From: Chlorops oryzae
Taxonomy: Eukaryota > Arthropoda > Insecta > Diptera > Chloropidae
Reading direction: 5' to 3'
DNA length: 64,000 bases
Assembly: GCA_020466095.1 (NCBI GenBank)
Contig: CM035806.1
Location: 109,984,139 to 110,048,138 of the forward strand
Under the pieces are notes generated by a model that did not search any database, was not told the DNA's origin, and worked only from the letters and a program-made list of their open reading frames with translations. Of the stretch, positions 53,134 to 63,895 are shown piece after piece (position 1 is the stretch's first letter; each line of letters opens with the position of its first letter). The translations under genes were made by a program, and so were the position numbers.

Positions 53134-53659
53134 ATTGGAATATAACGGACTTCAACAAAATCACAAGAAGCGGCGTGCACTATAGAACATTTAACAGCGT
53201 CCACAATAGATGAAAATAATGAAAGCCACATTCAAATCTTTGCGAAGAGTGCCGCTGAAAGATACTTCTCTGGGTCTTCCAGAAGTACCAAATCTTAAAA
53301 TTTCAGAAGAGTTTATTTAGTTAAAAGTTACCTGGATGAAAATATGCTTCTCCAAAATCCAATTGAAGAGCCAAAAACATTTTGAAGTTTTTCAAAACGA
53401 ATTCGATGAAAACTCTTGGAGAATTGGAATATTAAGATTAACTAGTAAGCCCAGTCAACCGACACATTCGGTCGATTCCTAGTACACAAATACCACCTAA
53501 ACAAAAAAGAAATAATTTAACATAACCTTAAGCAAGATACATAGGAACATGAATTTCTAAAGACAGTTTTTGATTTGTTTTTTGGTTTTTCATATTTTTA
53601 TTTTGTATATTTTATTTGTTTTTTTTCCTCTTCAACACCTCTTATTTCATTTTCATTAG

Positions 53660-53791
53660 CGTTTGCACGCAGAGTGTTTTCGTGTAGTCATGTATTTCTC
53701 GTACGATCACGAAGAGCCCTACTTCCTGGCCTCACGCGGTAACTTTGCGGTCGTGGCATTCTTCGCAGTTCTACAAACCACAGCAAACTAA
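53660..53791 (+). CDS. possible last exon of an unidentified gene
   Basis: After a good 3' splice site (TTCATTTTCATTAG at 53659) an open stretch of 43 codons reads RLHAECFRVVMYFSYDHEEP and then YFLASRGNFAVVAFFAVLQ, ending TAA 53789-53791. Its GC content is clearly above the surroundings and the residues look like a real protein. I do not recognise it. It could also be a chance frame starting at ATG 53690. Confidence 0.25.
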   Translation, partial: RLHAECFRVVMYFSYDHEEPYFLASRGNFAVVAFFAVLQTTAN

Positions 53792-53850
53792 GGTTGAAGT
53801 TAATTTTACTTGCGTTCATTCTGCTTTTCTCTGAAGTAGCAAAAAATTTA

Positions 53851-54303
53851 TTGCTTCCATACGCTCTCAATGTATGTATGCATTTAAGTATGTCTATCCC
53901 AGCCGGAAAGTTTCTCATAAAGGACAAATTCATTAATTTTTTCACCAGGAATATCAAGGGGAAAATTTGAGTACTTCTCAATTGCAATGGCATTGCCATC
54001 GAGAGAAGGTGTTTTTTTATCGCAATGGCAGTGTCATCGAGAGGTAATGTTATTGATCGCAACTCCAATGGCACTGTCATAGATAGAGGTATCGATACGA
54101 CGGAGTAGATCTACTCCCCTTTCGATGACCAACTCGTGACATATGCTCTTATGACTGTCAATGCCGCTTGTGTGTTAATTTCATTAGAAAAATGGTGTAT
54201 AATCAGGAGGAGTCGCGGCCCTATGTCATGCTGAAATCATTAATTGTTTCACCGGGACATACTTAAATGCATACATACATTGAGAGCGTATGAAAGCAAA
54301 TAG
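53851..54303. mobile_element. foldback-type MITE
   Basis: TTGCTTCCATACGCTCTCAA with GTATGTATGCATTTAAGTAT and TCATTAATTTTTTCACC on the left are mirrored on the right over about 75 bases. The loop has GCAATGGCA/TGCCAT repeats. No gene; target duplication not clear. Confidence 0.65.
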
Positions 54304-54304
54304 C

Positions 54305-54586
54305 CAGTGATGCCAACTTAGCGCTTTTTAGATCTAGCGCTTAGCTATTTTTGTTGCGTTCATAACAAATGTGCATACTTAAGTTGTTGTTATCTCCAAC
54401 CAATATTGTTTGCGCGCACACTTTACAGCTTTTTGTTTCTCAATAAAAGCAATTTTTTAAAACTGTTTATATAATATTATAGATTAAGTGATTTCTAATA
54501 AATAAATGTTCAAAAAACGTTTTCAAAATTTTATGTTAAATCACTAAGTTTTAGCGTATTTTGCTTCTGAGGAGTTGGCAGCACTG
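54305..54586. mobile_element. possible hAT-type MITE
   Basis: Begins CAGTGATGCCAACTTAGCGC and ends GAGTTGGCAGCACTG, an inverted pair with one mismatch in the first 14 bases. No target duplication was found, so the boundaries are tentative. Confidence 0.45.
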
Positions 54587-55408
54587 CTTATAATTGTTTG
54601 TGATATTCTATTCTCTTTGTCTTTTACTCTTAACGTACCAAGCACTGAACCAACGTCGTGCTATGAAACAACAACAAAAACAACGCTGAAATTCGCACAT
54701 GAAAATTAAGAGCACGGAAAGAGCAAAAATGTGTTTATCGAAAACTCTATCGCCGATAAAAATAGATATAGAAGTCAGATATAGCCCATTTATACTCCCC
54801 GGAATAGATTTTGATAATATCTACCACCTGTGAAAATTTCAGCTCAAAATAAAGTATATAACTAAAGTTATAAGCATTAAACTTTTTGTGCTCGCCTATT
54901 AATATATAAGAAGATAAAGGAAAAATGCTTAACCGAAACCAAAGATTGGTTTGCAGAAAATAATACTTGCTTAGAGCACCGCCTAACCATATAAGAAGTG
55001 CTGCTTAAGGTATTGATCATATATTACTATATATGTCACTCTCATAGATTTTGGGCGGGACTTTTCGCGCCAGTTAGAAAGAGATGTTACTCGGCAGGCA
55101 AAAAAAGAGCGAGCGAGAAATAATTTTGGTGAATACCTTAGTGAAAAATGCTCATTTTGGTGGGTACCCAAGACTGTGGTGGGTACCCAAGACCGTGTTG
55201 AAAAGAGCCAAAATAGAAACGGCTCCTGAGTGACATATATAGTTATATATGGTATTGATATGAAAGCACTGTCGCTGGCTTATGCAAAAAAAAGGATTAT
55301 GAAAAAAAAAAAAAAACTATCTTCACGAGCCTGCTACAAAAAACCTTCGCATACTGAAAAGTAAATAGAACCGAACACTGTAGGTGGTGCATCAGCATTT
55401 CTGAAAGA
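54587..55408. other. no gene seen
   Basis: AT-rich sequence in the middle of the inverted-repeat structure. It has a GTGGGTACCCAAGAC duplication at 55158 and 55177 and A runs near 55305. Nothing recognised. Confidence 0.45.
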
Positions 55409-56402
55409 AGGCAAGAGTGCCACCAGCCCCACGAAGAAATAGTGAGCGCAATTCTGTGGGGAGAATGGTTGAAGAGCTGAAGGGGGTTGGGCTTAGTATG
55501 TAGGCACTGTCATAAGAATGGGCTGTGAATCGTGCATATGGCTGAACCTGGAGAAGTCGTATCTTTTGAAGATTCCCTACCTCCATGCGATCCAGAAAAA
55601 AAAAATCCTTGTAAGGACCTTTTAAATATTCTACCACATACTGCTTAAGCCAACAAAATCATCACTCAGCTACTTTTGTTACAAGCCTACATCCTGAACT
55701 CTAAACACAATAATCAACTTCGGTTTTACTCGTAAAATTTTAAAATTGAAATTGTTACTATGGATCTGGAGGACATTACTTAATCTGCATCAAATAGCCC
55801 AATGGGCGCAATCGTGTTTAGAAAACAAGTCTAAGTATCCTGTAAGTTAAAAAAATGACTTTTACGCATAATTTTTTTTTTTATAAAATCGAAATAACAG
55901 GTGAGGTGGCACTTGCTACCAACTTACAAGTTAAGCTACGCACGCTTATTTTTCAAAACAAACCGACGCATGTTTGTGCGTATAGTGTGTTGTATGATAT
56001 CACAACGACGTAAGTTCATTTCAAACCCTTTCAACCACTTCAAAGAAGTGGTTTTAAGATATATTGTATATTTTCATGACGATTAAAACCAAATTTTACG
56101 TAATTAAATATTTGACGCTCAACGGTTTTTAGACAAAAAATACATTAAATTTTATTAAAATATTCGAAAAATGAAACTATAGATATTTTATTATAAAAAC
56201 ATACAAGCACAAGATAATCAGAAAATATAAATTTTCTTGACTTTACTGCTTTGAAAACGCTAGCCATTCACACAACCTCCTAGAAATATTATATATGTAA
56301 CATATGCATACCGATTTACAGGTCCCGTCATTGACAAAGCCAAAACGAACTGAAGGTTGCGTCAAACGCGATATTCGTGTGCTCGACCGTATCGAACACA
56401 AA
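55409..56402. repeat. right arm of the 1-kb inverted repeat (uninterrupted)
   Basis: Reverse complement of the left arm pieces at 52365-52896, 51337-51590 and part of 36336-36668. It gives the empty site of the Jockey insertion and roughly that of the Maverick. It ends at GTATCGAACACAAA where mini-me copy F begins. No open frame of note. Confidence 0.83.
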
Positions 56403-57188
56403 CAAGTAAGGGTGTTATAGTCGGGTGAGCCTGACAATAGAATACCCGACACATACACACATGTTCAAATAATTTTTAATATCAAGAGGTGTTTAAGACC
56501 ATAAGGGGCCCCACTTTTCCAATTTTTGTTCAACTATAATCGGAGGCTTAAATATACGCTCAAATTTAAAGTTTCATTAAAATATTTCAAAAAAGTCCGA
56601 TTTAAAGGCAGTTTTGGGATTTTTGTGACAGACCCTAGTACTGGAGGTACCCTTAATAAAGGACCGACCAAGGAAATTTTTTTGGAGGATGTTTATTGCT
56701 ACAAACGAAGCATAAGTGCCAAATTTCGTTCAAGTCCCATTTGAATTTCGGTTGCACGAGACAATTTTCGAAAACCGCCCTTCTGCCACGCCCAATTTTT
56801 CAACTTTTGAAATTAATACTACTGGCCTTTAAATATGATCAAATATCAAATTTCGATTTTAGAGCAGTTTTTGTGATTTTCGTAACAGACCCTAGTACTG
56901 GAGGTACCCCTAAAAATGGTCCGATCAAGTTCATTCTCGAACTTGTTTTTACTCATGTCCCCGTGAGCACGCATACAATTTTGTCGCGATAGCTCAACTC
57001 CTTCGATAAGAAAACTCTATACAAACAGACGGACAGACAGACGGACAGACGGACATGGCTAAATCGAATCTCCTGGTGACGCTGATCATTTCAATATATA
57101 TTTTGTATGGTCCTTCTCGACTGGTTCTGGGTGTTACACACAACCCAACAAACGCAATATACCCTCGACACAGAGTGTGTCGGGTATA
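56403..57188 (-). mobile_element. mini-me family 1, copy F
   Basis: CAAGTAAGGGTGTTATAGTC to GTGTCGGGTATA. It has a deletion after the 3' hairpin region and another of about 30 bases in the inner block. Confidence 0.83.
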
Positions 57189-57639
57189 ACAACAATATCA
57201 AAGAAATCAAAGTTTAACAAATTGATAAAAGTATATACGAGTATGCGTATGTCTTCATCTACAGTATGTCGTTCCAGTCCTTGTTGAAATGCATAAAAAC
57301 TGGTATCCGGTTCAGAATTGCATGTGAGTACTTACTTTTTTGCATTTCGCAAGAGAAAGACGTGCATACGGTGTATGTAGACATGGTTTGGTGTGTATTC
57401 GGTCCCAACGTGTAAATATTTGTGTTCACATCGGAAACACACCGGAAAATTTGGTGTGCAGACATGTTTAAAACAAGGAAATATTAAAAATAGCTTAAAA
57501 AAAAAAGGCTATTCACCACAGAGAAAAGGCCAGATTTTTAGCTAATAGCAAATAGATGATTTTACCGGTTAAACCGATTAAAAGACGGCTAACTCTGACT
57601 AAAAAAAAAGGCTGAAATGGCATCACCGGTACTAGCGCA
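57189..57639. other. no gene seen
   Basis: AT-rich sequence. A short inverted pair, GGCTATTCACCACAGAG with TAAACCGATTAAAAGACGGC nearby, was not resolved into an element. Confidence 0.4.
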
Positions 57640-58400
57640 AAAACAACAAGCATACGAAAAAAAAGAGCGTCAGTTGCGCTGCTCTTTCGCATTCGCTCGA
57701 ATTTAAAAAAATAGCTTTCGAACTCACATGTACACGCTGTCTTTGAGAAAGCTTTAACCCTAGCCTTTATACCCGGATACATTTGTGGCCAGTGGACACT
57801 TTGGAGTGATGTACCTCTTAAACCATTTAATGTAATATAATATTATAAAACTCCGGATCTAGGAAGATAACGGTAATCCGCGTCGACTGCCACCTCAACT
57901 GATGTGCTGGGTCAAGGCATTAAGGAGCTATGATCCTCCAAAATCTTTACCCCCATAAATATATGTATGTTTTTATTTATATATATTATTTCTTATAACT
58001 TAAATTATTTATTTTTTTTTTCTTTATTGTTGCAAATTTCGCATACAAACAAAGTGCTTGAATGCTGCAAGCAAATTGGCCGTTTACATGAGGAGCACAT
58101 GTAAAGAGTGCGTCTTCTGCACTCATTTTGCTTCTCTCGAAAAATAGTTTATATTGCTTATCTACCCAACGGAACTGGACGAAATTTTACTCACACGTAG
58201 TTGAATAACATATATTTCCTTTATGACAGGAAGTTGAAGTTCTGAAGAAATAACCACCAAATATTAATGAATTGAAAAAACATCCTACTGGCCACACCTG
58301 TACCTGGGTATACGTTCTCGTAGTAAAAGTTGGGTATAAAAGCTAGGGTTAAAACAGCTTTCGAATGTCGCTTATAGACGTTTAAAGGGCCTGAAAATCT
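57640..58400 (-). repeat. fragment of the hAT1 family left end, split by a piggyBac-like MITE
   Basis: 57640-57753 and 58353-58400 are the reverse complement of the hAT1 left end (about 29366-29545), with shared words ACTCACATGTACACGCTGTC, AAAGAGCGTCAGTTGCGCTG and TTCGAATGTCGCTTATAGAC. It ends in CTGAAAATCTCTG. Confidence 0.75.
57758..58348. mobile_element. piggyBac-like MITE, 591 bp, TTAA target
   Basis: Ends CCCTAGCCTTTATACCC and GGGTATAAAAGCTAGGG, flanked by TTAA at 57754-57757 and 58349-58352. A subterminal inverted pair (TGTGGCCAGT and ACTGGCCACA) lies inside. CCCTAG plus TTAA is the hallmark of piggyBac; no transposase is present. Confidence 0.88.
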
Positions 58401-58489
58401 CTGATTTAAATCTTTTTATTGCTGTAAGGTTTTTAAATATTATATACCTAAATTTTATGTAATTATTTGTAAAAAAAAAAAAAAAATTT

Positions 58490-58575
58490 CGCCTGCCTAA
58501 CCGGGGATCGAACCAGACTTGGGATTTGCTGCTACTTTCGTATTTGGGCAATTCCATCGTCACGGGTCACACTAG
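58490..58575 (-). tRNA. tRNA-like sequence, low confidence
   Basis: The minus strand has GGTTCGATCCCC (B box) and upstream GATGGAATTGCCCAA as a poor A box, with an A run on the plus strand next to it (a T run in its own sense). Stems are incomplete. Confidence 0.35.
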
Positions 58576-59620
58576 CGCCTGAAGCAAAAATAAGTTCCAT
58601 GATAATCACACAAAAAACTGTAAATGCCACTTTCTTTGGGGTCGAGTACACATACGAAAACTGTTGGATTTGAAATCTTAGCTGATCATTTATAGGAAAT
58701 ATATTATTTTAAATTTTTTATATTGCGAATTAACATCGACTTACTTACCAAGCTGTAAATTCGTTGTTTATCAACCGATTTTAATTTTTTTACGGTTATT
58801 AATAGCTTAAAGAATGCATTTTCAACAAATATAAACATCTTGCTGAAGCTGTACTACCTTATTGCATTTTTCCCTAAGACAAAGAGGATTTGTTCGAGTT
58901 TTTTCTAAATTTCTCACCTTTGAAGCCATTTTCTTCCAATTTCTTGCACTACAAAGCCTTCACATCGGCATTATTTAAGAAAATAAATTTAATTTTCAAC
59001 AAAATCGTGTATAGGGCTTGACAATTGGTTGAAATATTCAACCTTTTCCAGAGAGAGAAATAGAAAATTCAGTTCAAATTCATACATTCATATATAGTAT
59101 TATATGAAAAGCATACAAATGTACATGCATATATGTATATGTACATGAATACATATTTACCAAATATATACATCGTTTTATTCAGTTTTGTTCGTGGATT
59201 TTTTGTTTATGGCACATTCAATCATACTATGTAGTTGATATCATTCCCGCACCATCCATTAGATAGATATCACTCACACACACAGAAAAATATGACCCCA
59301 TAAAATCGATAAGATCCCCTTATTGAGCGATTTTATAGAGAAATCTTCTTAAATTATATGAACGATGTGCTTTTTCCATAGAGAAAACTCTTTGAATGCA
59401 TAGAGAAAATCTTATTGAAACATTTTAATAGATATCCTCATATATTAAATGTGATATTTCTGTTGAAGAATATGGAAGTTTTCTTGATATAGTCAAATAG
59501 TAAGGTGACCATATCAATCAAACTATGTGACATTCTTATAAAAATTATGTTTTGATAAGATTCCTTATTGGAAGAAATTCGTTTTAAGAAGAAGCCTTTT
59601 TAATATTAAGAGCAAGACTT
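58576..59620. other. no gene seen
   Basis: About 1 kb of AT-rich sequence with a TATATGTA-rich patch near 59100-59160. From 59284 (ACAGAAAAATATGACC) it may be the end of an element whose partner is near 63885 (GTTTTCTCTGTGTAG), but the match is short. Confidence 0.4.
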
Positions 59621-59747
59621 AGGCCCGTTTGCTACTGTTCTGATTAAAGTTTTCGTTCCGAAAAAAAAAATATTTGTATGAAAATGTTGACATTTTGAGA
59701 GGATATCGTGACGATAAACTTTAACCTTAACAGTAGCAAATGGGCCT
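59621..59747. mobile_element. short inverted-repeat MITE, 127 bp
   Basis: AGGCCCGTTTGCTACTGTT and its near-perfect reverse complement AACAGTAGCAAATGGGCCT face each other, with ATTAAAGTTT continuing the match. Target duplication unclear. Confidence 0.65.
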
Positions 59748-59757
59748 TATTGATTTT

Positions 59758-60532
59758 TATACCCGACACGCTCTGTGTCGAGGGTATATTGCGTTTGTGT
59801 GGTTGTGTGTAACACCCAGAACCAGTCGAGATAGACCATACAAAATGTATATATAATAGAAATGATCAGCGTCACCAGGAGATTCGATTTGGACATGTCC
59901 GTCCGTCTGTCCGTCTGTTTGTATACAGTTTTCTTATCGAAGGAGTTGAGCTATCTTGACGAAATTTGGTATGCGTGCTCACGGGGACATGAGTAAGAAC
60001 AAGTTCGAGAATGGACCCGATCGGACCATTTTTAGGGGTACCTCCAGTACTAGGGTCTGTTATGAAAATCACACAAACTGCTCTAAAACCTGAGTTTTTC
60101 AAGATATTTTGATGAAATTTGGCATTTAAACATATTTTAAGCCAATTAATGTGATTTACAAAAATCAGAAAAATGGGCGTGGCAGAAGGGCGTTTTTCGA
60201 AAATTGTCTCCTACTCCCGAAACGCCTATGGGACTTGAACGAAAATTGGCACTTATACTTCCTTTGTAACCATAAACATCCTGCCCAAAAATTTTCTGGA
60301 TCGGTTCATTATTAAGGGTACCTCCAGTACTAGGGTCTGTCACAAAAATCCGAAAACTGCCCCAAAATCTGACTTTTTCCACATATTTCAATGAAACTTA
60401 GAATTTGCGCGTATATTTAAGCCTCCGATTAGAATTCCGAAAAATTGGAAAAGTGGGCGTGGCAAAGGGGCGGTTTGCATAAAGAAATTTAAAAAAAATG
60501 CGGTATATGGGGCCCCTATGGCCTTAAACACC
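59758..60532 (+). mobile_element. mini-me family 1, copy G, lacking its 3' hairpin
   Basis: From TATACCCGACACGCTCTGTG through the core and both blocks to GGCCTTAAACACC, where it runs directly into copy H in the opposite orientation. The 3' hairpin and CTTACTTG end are absent. Confidence 0.83.
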
Positions 60533-61284
60533 ATATAACGACTTTTGTTGAATTTGTTTATGAAAAACGCCCTTTTGCCACGCCCACTTTTCCATTTTTT
60601 TGGAATTCTAATCGGAGGCCTTAATATAGGTTCAAATTCTAAGTTTCAGTGGAATATCAAAAAAAAATCCGATTTTGGGGCAGTTTTGAGATTTTTTGAC
60701 AGACCCTAGTACTGGAGGTACCCTTAATAATGGACCTATAAAAAAAAATTTTGGAGACGATGTTTATGGCTACAAAGGAAGCATGACTGCCAAATTTTGT
60801 TCAAGTAACATTTGAATTTCGGGTGTAAGAGACAAAATTCAAAAAACGCCCTTCTGCCACGCCCACTTTTCCAATTTTTTTAAATCATATTACTTGCCTT
60901 TAAATATGTTCAAATACCAAATTTCATCAAAATATTTTGAAAAACTCTGGTTTTAGAGCAGTTTTTGTGATTTTCGTAACAGACCCTAGTACTGGAGGTA
61001 CCCCTAAAAATGGTCCGATCGGGTCCACTCTCGAACTTGTTCTTACTCATGTCCCCGTGAGCACGCATACCAAATTTTGTCAAGATAGCTCAACTCCTTC
61101 GATAAGATAACTGTATACAAACAGACGGACAGACGGACAGACGGACGGACATGTCTAAATCGAATCTCCTGGTGACGCTGATCATTTCTATATACATTTT
61201 GTATGGTCTATCTCGACTGGTTCTGGGTGTTACACACAACCACACAAACGCAATATACCCTCGACACAGAGTGTGTCGGGTATA
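60533..61284 (-). mobile_element. mini-me family 1, copy H, head-to-head with G
   Basis: Begins near CGACTTTTGTTGAATTTG and ends GTGTGTCGGGTATA. It also lacks the 3' hairpin. G and H form one palindromic unit with a 5' terminus at each outer end. Confidence 0.83.
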
Positions 61285-61387
61285 AAAAGTATATGAATTC
61301 CGTATTCATTCCATAGTTTAGAAAAGACAAATCAGTTTTTTTGCACTAACATTGATATAATCAATCTAGCAAGCTGAAATCATATCT

Positions 61388-61460
61388 CGCGATGGCGTAG
61401 TTGAAGTGTAGTAGACTTGTAATCTGGAAGGCCTGCCGCAGGCCCAAGAATTTACGGAAA
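61388..61460 (+). tRNA. tRNA-like sequence, very uncertain
   Basis: GATGGCGTAGTTGAAGTGTAG looks like an A box, but no B box follows (CCTGCCGCAGGCCC in its place). Probably a tRNA-derived fragment or chance. Confidence 0.22.
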
Positions 61461-61473
61461 AATGGATAATAAA

Positions 61474-62323
61474 CAAGTAAGGGTGTTATAGTCAGGCGAG
61501 CCTGACAATAGAATACCCGACACAGACACACATGTTCAAATAACATTTAATATCCAGAGGTGTTTAAGGCCATTAGAGGCCCCATATATCGACCTTTGAT
61601 AGATTTTTTTATGAAAACCGCCCTTTTGCCACGCCCACTTTTCCAATTTTTTGGAATTCTAATCGGGGGCTTAAATATACGCTCAAATTCTAAGTTTCAT
61701 TAAAATATTGCGAAAAAGTCCGATTTTAAGGCAGTTTTGGGATTTTTGTGACGACCCTAGTACTGGAGGTACCCTTAAAAATGGACCGATCAAGAAAATT
61801 TTTTGGAAGGATGTTTAAGGCTACAAAGGAAGCATAAGTGCCAAATTTCGTTCAAGTCCCATTTGAATTTCGGGTGTAGGAGACAATTTTCGAAAACCGC
61901 CCTTCTGCCACGCCCAATTTTCCAATTTTGGAAATAATATTACTGGCCTTTAAATATGATCAAATATCAAATTTATCAAAATATCTTGAAAAACATCGGT
62001 TTTAGAGCAGTTTTTGTGATTTTCATAACAGACCCTAGTACTGGAGGTACCCCTAAAAATGGTCCATTCTCGAACTTGTTCTTACTCATGTCCCCGTGAG
62101 CACGCATACCAAATTTTGTCAAGATAGCTCAATTTCTTCGATAAGATAACTGTATACAAACAGACGGACAGACGGACAGACGGACGGACATGTCTAAATC
62201 GAATCTCCTGGTGACACTGATCATTTCTATATATATTTTGTATGGTCTATCTCGACTAGTTCTGGGTGTTACACACAACCCAACAAACGCAATATACCCT
62301 CGACACAGAGTGTGTCGGGTATA
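61474..62323 (-). mobile_element. mini-me family 1, copy I
   Basis: Full-length copy, CAAGTAAGGGTGTTATAGTC to GTGTGTCGGGTATA. Ends 24 bases before the family 2 copy K. Confidence 0.86.
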
Positions 62324-62347
62324 AACAGGCAAGTAAATTTAAAGGAA

Positions 62348-63434
62348 ACAAGTAAGAAAGCTAAAGTCGGTCAAGCCCGACTTTGAAATACCCAGCGTCC
62401 CGACATTATGAGCGCACTATGTTTTGCTTCTCTATTTGTGGGCGTGGCAGTGAGAGGGCAACATAAATTATTTCCCTACACCTTTCATTCGAAATTGGTG
62501 AACCTATGTTGCGAATTTGAAGCTTCTACGCCTTTTACTTCGGAAGTTACGAAAAATCTTCATTTGTGGGCGTGGCAGTGGGCGGGCCGCATAAAATTTT
62601 TTCCTACACCTTTCATTCGCCTTGGTGAACCTATGTTGCGAATTCGAAGCTTCTACGCCTTTTACTTCGGAAGCTACGAAAAATCTTCATTTGTGGGCGT
62701 GGCAGTGGGCGTGCCATAAAAAAAATTTTCCTACACCTTTCATTCGCCTTGGTGAACCTATGTTGCGAATTTGAAGCTTCTACGGCTTTTACTTCGGAAG
62801 TTATGAAAATTCTCTATTTGTGGGCGTGGCAGTGGGCGGGCTACATAAATTTTTGTTCCTAAACCTTTCATTTGCCTTGGTCAACCTATGCTGCGAATTT
62901 GAAGCTTCTACGCCTTTTACTTCACAAGTTACGATAAGCCCTTATTTTTGGGCTTATTTGTGGGCGTGGCTCGAGGAGGGCGGCGTCCATTTTTTGCCAG
63001 GATATGTCCCTTTTCGTAGTTTACAGTACACCAAATATCAATGGAATGTGTTGAGTGGTTCGCAGGTTACAAGCATTTTACTAAAAACACATTATATTCA
63101 TTTGTGGGCGTGGCAGTGGGCGGATGTCTCCCATTTTTACTTAGGATCATACTCGGATCCCGATATACCTGTGTGCCAAATTTCGACTTGATTGGTCCAG
63201 CCGTTTCGGAGGAGATCCGACCACGGACGGACGGACAGACGGACAGACGGACAGACGGACGGACGGACGGACGGACGGACGGACAGACGGACAGACGGAC
63301 AGACGGACATGTCTAAATCGATTCAGTTTTTGATCCTGATCATTTCTATATATATTTTTCTATATCTCCGGAGCTTAATTCTCCCTGTTACAAGATTTGC
63401 ACAAAACTAATATACCCCGCTTACGCTGGGTATA
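62348..63434 (-). mobile_element. mini-me-like family 2, copy K
   Basis: CAAGTAAGAAAGCTAAAGTC to TACGCTGGGTATA, the reverse of copy L. It has four to five 127-bp-type units with GTGGGCGTGGCAGTGGGCGG and a longer GACGGACG tract (63221-63310). Confidence 0.86.
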
Positions 63435-63895
63435 AAAATATGGGGAGCAGAAAGTAAGTTCGACGCGAGCCAATAAAAACAAGTTGCTTTCGACGGGCTT
63501 TCCAAAAACGCCACGCACAAGCTCTTCCAAGAAATTCCTATAGAATAAATTTTTTTCATTTTTTAAGCATAAAAAGATTGGTAAAATCTTTTATTTCTCA
63601 GTTTTTGACAGAATGTAAATGTTGAATGATCTACTTTTCCCCAACAAAAAAAAAAAAAAAAAAAAAACGACGCTCGTTGGAGCAGGGATCGAACCCGCCG
63701 ACTTGGTTTTTACAAGAATTCATATCAAATTTAAGAAGTCATCTGCTTAACTTTTCGTTCAATTTTTCGTCAAAATAAACGATAAGTTTTTCTCTATGGT
63801 TTCAATAACACAATCTTATTGGATTAAAACCATAGAGAAATCTTATTGTTTTTCTTCCATTGTATGTGGTATCGTTTTCTCTGTGTAGCGCTTTT
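63435..63895. other. no protein gene; a tRNA-like stretch in reverse
   Basis: On the minus strand, 63670-63760 has GGGTTCGATCCCTGC (B box; T stem GCGGG/CCTGC pairs) next to a long A run on the plus strand, but no good A box. 63785-63850 has two CCATAGAGAAA words as an inverted pair. Confidence 0.4.

Noticed and set aside
58600..63890. One large element with CACAGAAAAA-type ends at 59282 and 63890
   Set aside because: Only about 10 bases match and no target duplication was found.
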